Shown: positions 46,304-55,688 of the stretch, in pieces | Layout: each line of letters opens with the position of its first letter | Position numbering within the stretch: the stretch's first letter is position 1 | DNA from: Actinobacillus succinogenes 130Z | GTDB taxonomy: Bacteria > Pseudomonadota > Gammaproteobacteria > Enterobacterales > Pasteurellaceae | Length of the DNA stretch: 64,000 bases | NCBI RefSeq assembly: GCF_000017245.1 | Contig: NC_009655.1 | Coordinates: 558,001-622,000 of the forward strand | Direction of reading: 5' to 3' | Position numbers and translations under genes: made by a program | The notes under the pieces: generated by a model | What the model was told of the DNA's origin: nothing | Databases searched by the model: none | Seen by the model: the letters and a program-made list of their open reading frames with translations, nothing else

Positions 46304-46345
46304 AAAAACGGATTAAGTCTTTAAAAGCTTAATCCGTTTTATTTA
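46304..46345. terminator. glmU terminator
   Basis: AAAACGGATTAAG and CTTAATCCGTTTT form a 13-base perfect stem with flanking A and T runs; could act on both strands. The betT stop lies 95 bases further. Confidence 0.85.
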
Positions 46346-46440
46346 TGTCTTTCTTATATTGTTAATATGCTTCGATTCAATGATTGGCATGGTTTCCTCC
46401 AGCTTAAAAACCATGCAAAAGCGAATAAAAGTTTCGGACA

Positions 46441-48477
46441 TTATTGTTCAGGATCCGTTGATTCCCCCATGTTTTCTACATCTGCCGTCATTAAGTCGTG
46501 GCTGTCGTCCATGGCAAGATTCATGAAACGTTCGTATTGTTTTAATACGTCGGCAATTAATTCATCTTTAGTCATGTACTGTACGTCATAACCCTGGCGA
46601 CCGTCAAAGAAATAAGTAATCGGTTCATAGATTTTATTTTCGTCCATATTAGGTACGTTGCCGTCTTCCACCACTAAATCGGACAACTCGCGGGATTGGC
46701 ATTCAATACCGTATAAGAAGTTACGGAGATTTTCTTTTACGACTTCAAATTCTATTTTCGGATTTTTACCGTCAATAAAGTTCATTCGGGCGGTTAAATC
46801 ATGAGTTTCAAATTCCTCCACTAATTCTTTAAATGCCGGACGGGCCGTTTTAATCAGGAATCGGCGGATATCTTTTCGATTAGTCGGATTAACAATTTTT
46901 TCCAATCGCACTTTCCAGTCTCCACTGGTCCAGGTGGCGCTGCCCTGTGAAAATGCTTTGCTGGAATATTGGCTGTCTACCATTAAGCCTTTCCATAACC
47001 CGAAGCATAAGGCAATCATAATCGCCATAAACGGTAACGCGATGATCAACGTCATAGTTTGCAGTGAAGCCAGACCGCCGGAATACAGCAAAGACAAGCC
47101 TAATACCGTCAGTAAAATACCCCATAATATACTTTGCCATTTAGGTGCTTTTTCTTCGCCTTGCGAGGCTATGGTATTTAAGACAAAAATGCCCGAATCC
47201 GCCGAAGTCACAAAGAAAATGGAAATTATAATAACCGCAATCACGGAAGCTATTATCCCGAACGGCAGTTGATCGAAAAAGCCGAATAACAGTGCTTCGG
47301 TATTACTACTGATAGCGGCCAACGCACCGTTCGTTTGTTGATCAACCCAGATTGCGGATCCGCCGAAACTGGTCATCCATAAAATATTGAACAAAGACGG
47401 TACAAACAACACGCCTAAAACAAATTCACGAATTGTTCTGCCCTTGGATATTTTGGCGATAAACATACCGACAAATGGTGCCCATGACGCCCACCATGCC
47501 CAGTATAGAACCGTCCAATTGCTCAACCACTCCTGATTTTCAGGTTCGTAGGCAAAGGTACGGAAACTAACCTCCAATAGCGAGCTAAAGTAATAGCCCA
47601 GGTTTTCGGTTAGACCTGAGAACAGTAACAACGTCGGTCCGGCGGTAATGACGAAAACGAGTAACAGGCCGGCAAATACAAGGTTGATTTCACTAAGAAT
47701 TTTTACGCCCTTGCCTACGCCGGAAATAGCGGATATCACGGCTAATGTCATGGCGACAATCACAATCATTGCCAAGACATTGAAACTGTTACCGTCCAAT
47801 AATCCCAGATTATTAAAACCCGCATTTACCTGCATGGCGCCGTAACCCAGAGTGGTCGTTAAACCGAAGATCGTACTGCATAAAGCTACTACGTCAATTA
47901 CATGACCCCAAAAGTTGGAAATTCGGTTCTTCATTAACGGATAAAATCCGGAACGTACAGTTAACGGCAATTTATAGCGGAAGCCGAAATATGCCAATGC
48001 CAGCGCAATTACGGCATAAATTGCCCAGGCATGAATACCCCAGTGATAAAACGTCATCATCATGGCATCTTTCATACGTTCGGATTCGGTCAGTCCTTGT
48101 TCCAGCGGCTGTAAATAATGTAATACGGGTTCCGCCACTCCGAAATACATCAAACCGATCCCCATGCCGGCGGCGAACAACATGGCTATCCAAGAAGGAA
48201 AGGAAAATTCAGGTTCGTCCGTGTCTGCCCCCAAACGAATACCGCCTAAACTACTGACGCATAAAAACATTAAAAACAGAAAAAATATTGAGCCGGCAAA
48301 AATATAGAACCAGCTAAAATTGGCAAATACGGACAGTTTAACGGCATTTAATGTGGTTTGTGCCTGTTCAGGAAACACAGAACAGAAAATCGCCACAATA
48401 GCGACGAAAATTACCGTGGGGACGAAAATCGGACTTTTTAACGTGCTTGTCGCACGAAATTGCTGTAATACGCTCAC
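46441..48477 (-). CDS. betT: BCCT-family choline/betaine transporter (BetT-like)
   Basis: A 678-residue secondary transporter of the betaine-choline-carnitine family with 12 membrane segments in the first 490 residues. The family signatures are GMGIGLMYFGVAEPVLHY (about 105-122) and the Trp-rich LYWAWWASWAPFVGMFIAK (about 328-346). A long cytoplasmic C-terminal tail (about 180 residues) matches BetT of E. coli, where it controls osmotic response. I choose the GTG at 48477 because GGAG lies 6 bases upstream; a TTG at 48489 would itself contain that ribosome site. No betIBA genes accompany it. Choline is the likely substrate; precise specificity is inferred. Confidence 0.88.
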   Translation of the reverse strand: MSVLQQFRATSTLKSPIFVPTVIFVAIVAIFCSVFPEQAQTTLNAVKLSVFANFSWFYIFAGSIFFLFLMFLCVSSLGGIRLGADTDEPEFSFPSWIAMLFAAGMGIGLMYFGVAEPVLHYLQPLEQGLTESERMKDAMMMTFYHWGIHAWAIYAVIALALAYFGFRYKLPLTVRSGFYPLMKNRISNFWGHVIDVVALCSTIFGLTTTLGYGAMQVNAGFNNLGLLDGNSFNVLAMIVIVAMTLAVISAISGVGKGVKILSEINLVFAGLLLVFVITAGPTLLLFSGLTENLGYYFSSLLEVSFRTFAYEPENQEWLSNWTVLYWAWWASWAPFVGMFIAKISKGRTIREFVLGVLFVPSLFNILWMTSFGGSAIWVDQQTNGALAAISSNTEALLFGFFDQLPFGIIASVIAVIIISIFFVTSADSGIFVLNTIASQGEEKAPKWQSILWGILLTVLGLSLLYSGGLASLQTMTLIIALPFMAIMIALCFGLWKGLMVDSQYSSKAFSQGSATWTSGDWKVRLEKIVNPTNRKDIRRFLIKTARPAFKELVEEFETHDLTARMNFIDGKNPKIEFEVVKENLRNFLYGIECQSRELSDLVVEDGNVPNMDENKIYEPITYFFDGRQGYDVQYMTKDELIADVLKQYERFMNLAMDDSHDLMTADVENMGESTDPEQ

Positions 48478-48926
48478 AATATTCTCCAAAAATGTAAAAA
48501 TTCAATAGCGACTGAGACGCTAAATAGAGAATGACTTTGTCATTTTTACAAACGAAGCCAACGCTCAAAATTCGCGGTTTTTCGACCGCACTTTTGCGTA
48601 GTTTCTCTCTAAAGATAAAACTGAAAATTTATTTATGTCAATGATACTACCCTGTAAACAGGGGATGATGTCAGATTGTAGAAAGCAACGTTTAATTGAC
48701 GACTGAAAAGCCGATGGAATAAATATCGAAACACCTATTTATGTAGCATAAATAATATAATTTCAACTTTCATAATTCGGTCATGCTACATAAAAATAAT
48801 CCATCTGTCAAATCGCGCCTTTGTGGCTTCCGCCATCAAACGAATAAAATATGACATAAAAAGCGCATTTTGCGGCGAAATCCGTTAAACTGATATTCAC
48901 ATATTAAAACAAACCGGAGTATTTCG
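48478..48926. other. 449-base divergent intergenic region between betT and the Gfo/Idh gene
   Basis: A/T-rich control region. It contains an uptake sequence (ACCGCACTT near 48586) and a 12-base perfect inverted repeat TTTATGTAGCAT (48738-48749) / ATGCTACATAAA (48783-48794) separated by 33 bases. No open reading frame or RNA gene could be recognised. Confidence 0.6.
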
Positions 48927-49967
48927 ATGAATACGCTTAATCTTGCCATAGCCGGCAGCGGTTATTCCGCCCGCCTGTTCCACGTACCGTTTTTTAAAGC
49001 CGACCCACGTTTTAACATTAAAAAATTTTTTGAACGCAGCACTGAACGCGGCAAAGAATGGGTAGCTGACGCCGAGATCGTGCATGATTACGCACAATTG
49101 CTCACGCCGGATATTGATCTAATTGTCATCACTACGCCGAATCAAACCCATTATGATATGGTGAAATCCGCATTGTCAGCGGGTAAACATGTTTTGGTTG
49201 AAAAGCCATTGGTGGCGACTTCGTCGGAAGCTATGGAACTGGCTGAACTTGCCGACAAACAAAACGTCGTACTTTATGTGTATCAAAATCGGCGTTGGGA
49301 CAGTCATATTTTGGCGGCACAACAGATTCTGGCGCAAGGTTTGGTGGGCGAGCCGGTGGATTGTGAAATTCGCATTGAACGTTTTGCTAAAACAAAAAAT
49401 CCGAAAGCCTGGAAAGAAACGGGTGATGCGGGAACGGGATTGGTCTATGATTTGGGCGTACATTTGATTGATCAGGCGGTTTGTTTATTCGGCAAACCGC
49501 AAGCGGTTTTCGCCGATATTCGTTATCAGCACGAAGGTGCGTTGGTCGACGATAATTTCGATATTCATCTTTATTATGACGGCGGCTTAAAAGTGTCCGT
49601 CATGGCGAGCAAATACGCACGCGAACCGGCACCGGCTTTTTCATTACACGGTAAGCTGGGTTCTTATGTCAAACGGGGCGTCGATATTCAGGAAGCACGG
49701 TTGGCTAAAGGAATCGTACCGACGGGAGACTGGTATCGGGAAGCGGAAGAGTTATGGGGCGTTTTGCATACCGAAATCGAAGGTGAAATCGTATGTAAAC
49801 CTTATCCCAACATTAACGTCAGTTATCAAGGATTGATTGATAATTTATATGATGCTGTCGTAAACGACGCCGCTCCGATAGTCACGGTGGAACAGGTCGC
49901 TTTCGTTTTACACATTATCGAAAAGGCTTTCGAAAGTGCCTGGCAAGGTAAAAAACTAGCGTTATAA
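48927..49967 (+). CDS. Gfo/Idh/MocA-family NAD(P)-dependent oxidoreductase
   Basis: A 346-residue dehydrogenase of the Gfo/Idh/MocA family. It has an N-terminal Rossmann fold (NLAIAGSGYSARLFHVPFFK, about 4-23) and the family lysine in AGKHVLVEKPLV (about 90-101). The C-terminal substrate domain includes GLVYDLGVHLIDQAVCLFG, with the expected Asp and His. The closest type is YdgJ/YhhX, whose substrates are poorly known; sugars or sugar derivatives are typical. A CCGGAGTA ribosome site precedes the ATG. Confidence 0.87.
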   Translation: MNTLNLAIAGSGYSARLFHVPFFKADPRFNIKKFFERSTERGKEWVADAEIVHDYAQLLTPDIDLIVITTPNQTHYDMVKSALSAGKHVLVEKPLVATSSEAMELAELADKQNVVLYVYQNRRWDSHILAAQQILAQGLVGEPVDCEIRIERFAKTKNPKAWKETGDAGTGLVYDLGVHLIDQAVCLFGKPQAVFADIRYQHEGALVDDNFDIHLYYDGGLKVSVMASKYAREPAPAFSLHGKLGSYVKRGVDIQEARLAKGIVPTGDWYREAEELWGVLHTEIEGEIVCKPYPNINVSYQGLIDNLYDAVVNDAAPIVTVEQVAFVLHIIEKAFESAWQGKKLAL

Positions 49968-50064
49968 TACTTACACTTTTTGTAAAAGTGCGGTCGAAAA
50001 ATCGATAGTTTTTGATTCCGCCGAGTTTTCAGAACGGATGGCATTATAGAGGAGAGTTAACCAT

Positions 50065-50682
50065 ATGAAACTTTGGTATTCCACTACCAGCCCTTTCGCG
50101 CGTAAAGTGCTGATAACCTTAAAATATCAACAACTGGAAGGTAAAACCGAACTGTTGAAAATCGGTTCATCCTTCGATCCGAATTCGCCCCACAATCGGG
50201 ATAATCCCCTTGGTCGCGTGCCGGCATTGCAACGCAACTGCGGAAACTGGCTGTTCGGTAGTCTTTTAATTTGCGAATATCTTGATCAAAAAGGTCATCG
50301 GCCGAAACTGATTCCCGAAAGCGGAAAACCGCGTTGGGCGGCGTTAGCGTTGCATAATCTGGCGGACGGCATCATGGAAAACACTATGCCGATGACGGCG
50401 GAACGAATGTTTCGTCCCGAAAACGAATGGTGGAGAAGCCGCCACGAACAGTTAATGGCACGCAATATTCGCAGTTTCTCACAACTGGAGAAAGCGATCG
50501 AACCTTTCGGTACGGAACTGAACATCGGCACCCTTACCGCTGTTTGCCTCATCGACTGGTGGCAATTCCGTGCAGATACACTTGGTTATAATCTTGCCGA
50601 ACATTTCCCGAATCTAACAGCCTGGACATCGGAAATGAACGGAAAATATGAGGTATTGGCAGAAACTAAACCAACAAACTGA
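50065..50682 (+). CDS. Glutathione S-transferase family protein (YibF-like)
   Basis: A 205-residue protein with an N-terminal thioredoxin-like GST domain (MKLWYSTTSPFARKVLITLK, with the Ser-Pro-Phe-Ala-Arg start) and a C-terminal helical domain (about 85-205). It resembles E. coli YibF, for which no physiological substrate is firm. GAGGAG precedes the ATG. It is probably a separate transcript from the upstream oxidoreductase, since about 97 bases with an uptake sequence lie between. Confidence 0.86.
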   Translation: MKLWYSTTSPFARKVLITLKYQQLEGKTELLKIGSSFDPNSPHNRDNPLGRVPALQRNCGNWLFGSLLICEYLDQKGHRPKLIPESGKPRWAALALHNLADGIMENTMPMTAERMFRPENEWWRSRHEQLMARNIRSFSQLEKAIEPFGTELNIGTLTAVCLIDWWQFRADTLGYNLAEHFPNLTAWTSEMNGKYEVLAETKPTN

Positions 50683-50736
50683 TCATTTTATGTATTTTGC
50701 AGCGTAACTTACGTACGTCATGCGTTACATATCGGC

Positions 50737-51648
50737 TTAATGAGCATTCACCTGCGGATTTTCGATTTGAATGGTGACGTGTTCGATGTGATATTTGTGT
50801 TTTAGCATGTTACTGATATTTTTAATCAGTTCGTAATCGTTCACGCCCCGGTACCGCTCTAAAATCACATGAAACGACAGACTGTATAATCCGTCGGCGA
50901 TAGACCACAAATGGAATTCATGGATTTCCTTCACGTTCGGAATGGCGAGAACGGATTGATGAATTGCCGTTGTTTTTAATTCCGGCGGCACCGCTTCCAT
51001 TAAAATAATGCCGGCCCGACGGCAGATTTTATAGCCGCCCCAGAAAATGATTATACTGATCACTAAACTGGCAATAGCGTCGATTATGATGATGCCCGTC
51101 CAATAAATCAGCAACGCGGCGACGAGAATCCCGACGGAATTCAGTAAATCGCCGAAAAAATGCCAAAATGCGCTTTGAATATTCAGGTTTTTCTCATGTT
51201 TTAAACTGTTCATCAACATCAGAGTTAACAGAATATTAATCAGCAAACCGATACTCGCCACCGCCAGCATCGAGCGAAAATCTACCGGCGTGGGGTGAAG
51301 CAGCCGTCGAATTCCTTCAAATGCCACCCCTAACGCAATGAAAACTAGTGCCGCGCCGTTTAAAAAAGCCGCGATAATTTCGACCCGCACATAACCGTAA
51401 GTGAATTTATCCGTGGGTTGTTTTGCCGAATAATAAATGGCAATCATGCTCAACGTTAGTGCCAAAACATCGGAAAACATATGGAAGGAATCTGAAATCA
51501 GCGCCAATGATCCGCTTATCATGCCTCCCGCCAACTCAACTAGCGCAAATATAAAGGTCAGTACAAGGGACAGCCACAACGTTTTTCGGCTATAATGCTG
51601 AATTTTGTAATGGTGGGCGTGGTGGTAGTGAAAATCAATATCACTCAT
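50737..51648 (-). CDS. Cation diffusion facilitator (CzcD/ZitB-like divalent metal exporter)
   Basis: A 303-residue inner-membrane antiporter that exports Zn or related divalent cations against protons. It has six membrane segments in the first 210 residues, with the two metal-site motifs HxxxD in SDSFHMFSDVLAL and WHFFGDLLNSVGIL. A cytoplasmic C-terminal ferredoxin-like domain follows. The N-terminus is His-rich (HYHHAHHYK). The ATG at 51648 is preferred to one 12 bases upstream because AAGGA is then at a workable distance. The exact metal is not known. Confidence 0.88.
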   Translation of the reverse strand: MSDIDFHYHHAHHYKIQHYSRKTLWLSLVLTFIFALVELAGGMISGSLALISDSFHMFSDVLALTLSMIAIYYSAKQPTDKFTYGYVRVEIIAAFLNGAALVFIALGVAFEGIRRLLHPTPVDFRSMLAVASIGLLINILLTLMLMNSLKHEKNLNIQSAFWHFFGDLLNSVGILVAALLIYWTGIIIIDAIASLVISIIIFWGGYKICRRAGIILMEAVPPELKTTAIHQSVLAIPNVKEIHEFHLWSIADGLYSLSFHVILERYRGVNDYELIKNISNMLKHKYHIEHVTIQIENPQVNAH

Positions 51649-51689
51649 GAATTTCGACATCCTTAACAGCGACGTTTCTTACGGGTAGA

Positions 51690-51733
51690 AAAAGTGCGGT
51701 CATAAAAAATGTTGTTTTTTCGACCGCACTTTT
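51690..51733 (-). terminator. terminator made of two inverted uptake sequences
   Basis: AAAAGTGCGGTC (51690-51701) and GACCGCACTTTT (51722-51733) form a perfect 12-base stem 4 bases past the hydroxyisobutyrate-dehydrogenase family gene; the minus strand continues with T and C. Confidence 0.8.
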
Positions 51734-51737
51734 GGCG

Positions 51738-52607
51738 TCATTTTGCCAAATACTGATAGATTGCCGCCATATCCACTTCGCTTAAACCTGATTGGTTCGC
51801 TTGATTGTAACTGACGGTAGCCTGCTGTATCAGCGGAAAGGCTTTACCCATTTTGGCTATTTCCGATTTCGCCAGATTAAAATCTTTGGTCATATGCTTC
51901 ATCATGAATGCCGGCGAGAAATCGTTTTGTCTGTACATCGGCACTTTCGCCTGGAAAATCTGACTGTTCATAAAGGAACCGGAAATCATCTCAATCACTT
52001 GATCTTTCGGAATACCGAACTGTTCTGCGAACAGTAACGCTTCGCCGTAAGCTTGAATAAAGATACCGAGCAGGGAATTGATCATCAGTTTCACGCCGCC
52101 CGCTTTGCCTACTTCGCCGTAATAGAATGTTTGCGTGCTGAATGCGGCAAACAGCGGTTTGAGTTGTTCAACGATTTCCTCTTTACCTGCCGCCAGCACC
52201 AATAATTTGCCCGCTTCCGCCACTTTACTGGAACCGGAAACGGGAGCTTCGATAAATTCTGCGCCGTGTTTAGCCAATAAAAATTCCAATTGTTGGTTTT
52301 GGGTCGGCGAAACCGTGCTCATATTGACAACCAACTTGCCTTTCAACGCGGTCAGCACTTCTTCGCTTAACAGGGATTCGATGACCGGAAAATCCGCCAC
52401 CATCACGAAAATAACATCATATGCTTTCACCAGTTCCAATACGGAGGAGTAAACTGAGGCGCCTTTTGCCGCCACATTTTGACATTTTTCCGCCGTCCGA
52501 TTATAAACGCCGACTTTCACCCCGTGTTCCAACAGATGAGCCGCCATCGGTTCGCCCATTTGTCCTAAACCAATCCAACCGACTTCGCGAGTATTAATTT
52601 GTTGCAT
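51738..52607 (-). CDS. 3-hydroxyisobutyrate dehydrogenase-family NAD(P) oxidoreductase
   Basis: A 289-residue beta-hydroxyacid dehydrogenase of the HIBADH/GarR/GlxR family. The N-terminal nucleotide-binding motif is GWIGLGQMGEPMAAHLLEHG (about residues 10-29). The substrate loop APVSGSSKVAEAGKL and the catalytic-lysine segment GKAGGVKLMINSLLG are present. AAAGGAG lies ahead of the ATG. Substrate could be tartronate semialdehyde, succinic semialdehyde or similar; the sequence does not decide. It is monocistronic. Confidence 0.86.
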   Translation of the reverse strand: MQQINTREVGWIGLGQMGEPMAAHLLEHGVKVGVYNRTAEKCQNVAAKGASVYSSVLELVKAYDVIFVMVADFPVIESLLSEEVLTALKGKLVVNMSTVSPTQNQQLEFLLAKHGAEFIEAPVSGSSKVAEAGKLLVLAAGKEEIVEQLKPLFAAFSTQTFYYGEVGKAGGVKLMINSLLGIFIQAYGEALLFAEQFGIPKDQVIEMISGSFMNSQIFQAKVPMYRQNDFSPAFMMKHMTKDFNLAKSEIAKMGKAFPLIQQATVSYNQANQSGLSEVDMAAIYQYLAK

Positions 52608-52740
52608 TTTTTTCTCCTTTTATGGGGCATTACATCGTTCATGATACGCCGAAATGAAACGGTTTATTTGTTCGGACGGTACCATTTTTCGGATTTAACA
52701 AACTAAAAAATTGTGTTTATTTTAACCGCACTTGCAGTAA

Positions 52741-52759
52741 GATCTTTATCATAAAGATC
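52741..52759. promoter_or_regulatory. 19-base perfect palindrome, possible operator
   Basis: GATCTTTAT-C-ATAAAGATC, about 135 bases upstream of the hydroxyisobutyrate-dehydrogenase family gene. It could be a regulator site or the stem of a small transcript; the protein is unknown. Confidence 0.45.
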
Positions 52760-52813
52760 ACAAAAAAGTAAAGTCTGCCCGATAAATAATTTGTGTCGGG
52801 AGATGAAACGAAG

Positions 52814-52846
52814 AAAGAGCGGCCCGGATAATTCGAACCGCTCTTT
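52814..52846 (-). terminator. terminator-like hairpin downstream of the OYE-family gene
   Basis: AAAGAGCGG and CCGCTCTTT pair around a 15-base loop; the minus strand continues with TTTCTTCG. It is 124 bases past the stop, so assignment is tentative. Confidence 0.6.
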
Positions 52847-52969
52847 ATCAGGTTTATAGCTGTTTTAAGGATTTCACACCAATCGTTTATCTCGGATTTT
52901 GCAGGCGCTCATCAGCTTTACCGCATCGTGCCGGAACCGCATTCAGACCGTTGAACAACAAAAAATTAC

Positions 52970-54112
52970 TTAAATATCAACGGCATGCCAGTTTTGGTCG
53001 CCTTTTAACGGTGGTAACCAAGCACCGCCTTTTACGCACAGATCCCACAATAAGCCTTTAATGCCGTATTGATCCGCTTTGTTCGGATCAAGCTCGGTCA
53101 CGATTTCGGCTTCTTTGCCTTGTTTAATCAAGGTAGCGATGGTCGGATTAATCATCACGGTTTTACCTAATGCGATAAATTCCGCCCAGCCGGTGTTATA
53201 GGCTTGTAGAATTTGCTCCGCCGTGAACAAGTTGCCTACGCCGATAAGCGGTAATTTTCCGCCGATTCGATCATGTACCAGCTGCATACGGAATGCATTG
53301 CTGTCCGCACCGCGACGGGCTTTTTTATAGAACTCGTGCAGGGAAATGTGCAGATATTGCAAGGCTTTGCCTTTTAGCGCATCAATAAGCGCAAAAGTGT
53401 CTTCCATGGTTAAACCTAATTCTTCGGGTTCTTCCGGCGAGAATCGATAACCCACGATAAAGTCGTCTTTGCCGTGTTTCGCTTTCACTTCTAATACGCG
53501 ATCGACGATCGCCAGCGGAAAACGCATCCGTTTTTCACGGGAACCGCCCCATTCGTCGGTACGGCGATTAGAATGACCGGAATAGAATTGTTGAATTAAG
53601 TAGTTGTTGGCACCATGAATTTCCACACCGTCGAACCCCGCCTGAACGGCTAAATCCGCAGCATGGGCGAATGCGTCGATTAAAGCATGAATTTCCTCCG
53701 CCGTCGCGGCGCGTGTGCCGCTGGCTTCGTCCGCACTGGCGGAAATTTTGTCTTTGCCGTTCAGTAATTCCGTTACAGCCAGTTTGCCGCCGTGATGAAG
53801 CTGTAAAATAGCTTTTGCGCCCTGAGCTTTAATGATGTCCGCCGTCGCTTTTAAGGATGGCAGTTGTTCCGCACTAACCGCTTCGGGTTGACCATAAAAG
53901 GCTTTACCGCCGTCCTGTACTAATGTCGCCGCCAGGATAAACATTCCCATATCCTGCGCACGGTTGGAAATAAATTCGCGTTCGGCTTCACCTAAGGTGC
54001 CGTCCGGGTTGGAGCCGAAATGCGTCATGGGCGCTACCACCAGACGGTTTTTGATTTCGACCTGATTGTTTAAAGTATAAGACTGAAATAACGGGTTAAA
54101 TTGGGGATTCAT
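52970..54112 (-). CDS. NADH:flavin oxidoreductase, Old Yellow Enzyme family
   Basis: A 380-residue FMN-dependent ene-reductase with a TIM-barrel fold. Family features are KNRLVVAPMTHFGSNPDG (about 21-38), ILQLHHGGK, the active-site segment GFDGVEIHGANNYLIQQFYS and RTDEWGGSREKRMRFPL. GVGNLFTAEQ in the C-terminal part is the phosphate-binding loop. The ATG at 54112 has AAAGGAGAG upstream; an in-frame extension to 54154 is rejected. It lacks the C-terminal iron-sulfur/FAD extension of FadH-type enzymes. Physiological substrate is not known; YqiG/NemA-type detoxification is plausible. Confidence 0.88.
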   Translation of the reverse strand: MNPQFNPLFQSYTLNNQVEIKNRLVVAPMTHFGSNPDGTLGEAEREFISNRAQDMGMFILAATLVQDGGKAFYGQPEAVSAEQLPSLKATADIIKAQGAKAILQLHHGGKLAVTELLNGKDKISASADEASGTRAATAEEIHALIDAFAHAADLAVQAGFDGVEIHGANNYLIQQFYSGHSNRRTDEWGGSREKRMRFPLAIVDRVLEVKAKHGKDDFIVGYRFSPEEPEELGLTMEDTFALIDALKGKALQYLHISLHEFYKKARRGADSNAFRMQLVHDRIGGKLPLIGVGNLFTAEQILQAYNTGWAEFIALGKTVMINPTIATLIKQGKEAEIVTELDPNKADQYGIKGLLWDLCVKGGAWLPPLKGDQNWHAVDI

Positions 54113-54380
54113 ATTCTCTCCTTTGTCCGGTTTCCGACGGTCATTGTGATACAACCGCTATAAATATGATTCAATTATACCCGTTCTTTTATTTGCTTAA
54201 AATAATATAATCTGCAAAGGTATGTTGCATTAATCGCATAAATTCATGTTTATAAAATTTCCCGGAGCAGCCGTAATTATAAAAAACAGATTAAAAAACG
54301 ACCGCACTTTTCGTAAAAATCTTTGACAAGTTATCTTCAACCTATATGATCCGATTATTCGAATTGCAAAAGGACATATT

Positions 54381-55406
54381 ATGTATTTCGTCAGTGCCAA
54401 CAATGAGATTACCGACGCTTCGCTCAATATCGCGCTGGAAACCTATCTGGTGGAAAACCGCCTGGTGGACGAGCCGATTTTACTGTTTTATATTAACGCA
54501 CCGTCCATTATTATCGGACGGCATCAAAATACCGTTGCCGAAGTGAACCAGCCGTATCTGGAGCAAAAACATATCCAAGTGGTACGCAGAATGTCCGGTG
54601 GCGGCGCGGTATATCATGATTCGGGTAATTTAAATTTCTGTTTTATTCAGGATAATCAAGGCGGTATCGGCGATTTTGCCGGTTTTACCAAACCGATTAT
54701 TCAGGCGTTGCATCAATTAGGGGCGACGGGTGCGGAACTGAAAGGACGAAACGATTTGCTGATCGACGGTAAAAAGTTTTCCGGCAACGCTATGTATGTT
54801 AAAGGTCGCCGTATGACGGCGCACGGCACGATTTTGTTCGATTCCGATTTGGAAGAAGTCACCCGCGCGTTAAAGCCGCGTAAAGAAAAAATCCAGTCGC
54901 ACGGTATTCAGTCTATCCGTAAACGGATTACCAATATTAAACCTTATCTTGCCGCCGAATACCAAGCGTTAAATACCTTTGAGTTTCGTGATCGTTTGTT
55001 GTTACAGATTTTCGGCGTAGCAAAACGGGAAGATGTGAAAGAATATGTGCTGACGGATGAAGAATGGCAGAAAGTGTATAAACTGCGAGAAGAACGATTC
55101 GCTAACTGGGACTGGAATTACGGCAAATCACCGGAATTTACGCTGGAATATGCGCATAAATTTCCCGCCGGTTTGGTGGAATACAAATTGAATGTGGAAC
55201 AAGGACATATTAAAGCCATCCGAATTTACGGCGATTTTTTCGGTATGGGAGAAATGGCGGAATTGGAACAAGCGTTAACCGGCGTGAAATATGAAAAAAA
55301 CGCGGTACTGGCGATATTCGAACGCATGAATGTTAAACATTATTTCGGCGACATTGCGGCGGACGCGCTTGCCGAACTGTTGGTGAACGGTGTTTATGAA
55401 GGATAA
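54381..55406 (+). CDS. lplA: Lipoate-protein ligase (LplA/LplJ type)
   Basis: A 341-residue enzyme that activates free lipoate with ATP and attaches it to lipoyl domains of 2-oxoacid dehydrogenases and GcvH. The core motifs are RRMSGGGAVYHDSGNLNFCF (about 69-88), GRNDLLIDGKKFSGNA with the catalytic lysine (about 122-137) and AHGTILFDSDLE. The C-terminal accessory domain (about 250-341) is present in the same chain, as in E. coli LplA and Bacillus LplJ. A separate LipB/LipA route is not in the window. An uptake sequence follows the gene. Confidence 0.93.
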   Translation: MYFVSANNEITDASLNIALETYLVENRLVDEPILLFYINAPSIIIGRHQNTVAEVNQPYLEQKHIQVVRRMSGGGAVYHDSGNLNFCFIQDNQGGIGDFAGFTKPIIQALHQLGATGAELKGRNDLLIDGKKFSGNAMYVKGRRMTAHGTILFDSDLEEVTRALKPRKEKIQSHGIQSIRKRITNIKPYLAAEYQALNTFEFRDRLLLQIFGVAKREDVKEYVLTDEEWQKVYKLREERFANWDWNYGKSPEFTLEYAHKFPAGLVEYKLNVEQGHIKAIRIYGDFFGMGEMAELEQALTGVKYEKNAVLAIFERMNVKHYFGDIAADALAELLVNGVYEG

Positions 55407-55496
55407 GCCGACATTACGGGAATTAAAAAACGCCCGCTTTTATGACCGCACTTTTGTCCGTTATATCTTTTGCCTTTAGAAATCAGTTATAACAAA

Positions 55497-55526
55497 AAAG
55501 CCTTGAAACATCGGTTTCAAGGCTTT
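55497..55526. terminator. bidirectional terminator between lplA and tRNA-Ala
   Basis: AAAGCCTTGAAAC and GTTTCAAGGCTTT form a perfect 13-base stem with a 4-base loop, preceded by A and followed by T-rich sequence; it lies 5 bases from the tRNA-Ala 3' end. Confidence 0.9.
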
Positions 55527-55531
55527 AAATT

Positions 55532-55607
<76 letters not shown>

Positions 55608-55688
55608 GTTTGATGTGGCGTATCATAATGACTAACCCCATCCGCTGTCAACCATTAATCAAAAATGATTGCAACAATAGCCTAAAAA

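Larger units (their letters stand above)
52608..52969. other. 362-base intergenic region with a 19-base palindrome
   Basis: Between two minus-strand genes. It holds an uptake core at about 52725, the palindrome at 52741-52759 and a terminator-like hairpin at 52814-52846. No coding sequence is recognisable. Confidence 0.6.

Noticed and set aside
46367..46591. 74-codon plus-strand frame after glmU
   Set aside because: Two thirds of it overlaps the 3' end of betT in antisense; no ribosome site and no recognisable domain.
48478..48489. TTG at 48489 as the betT start
   Set aside because: The GGAG ribosome site would then be inside the gene; the GTG at 48477 has that site at proper distance.
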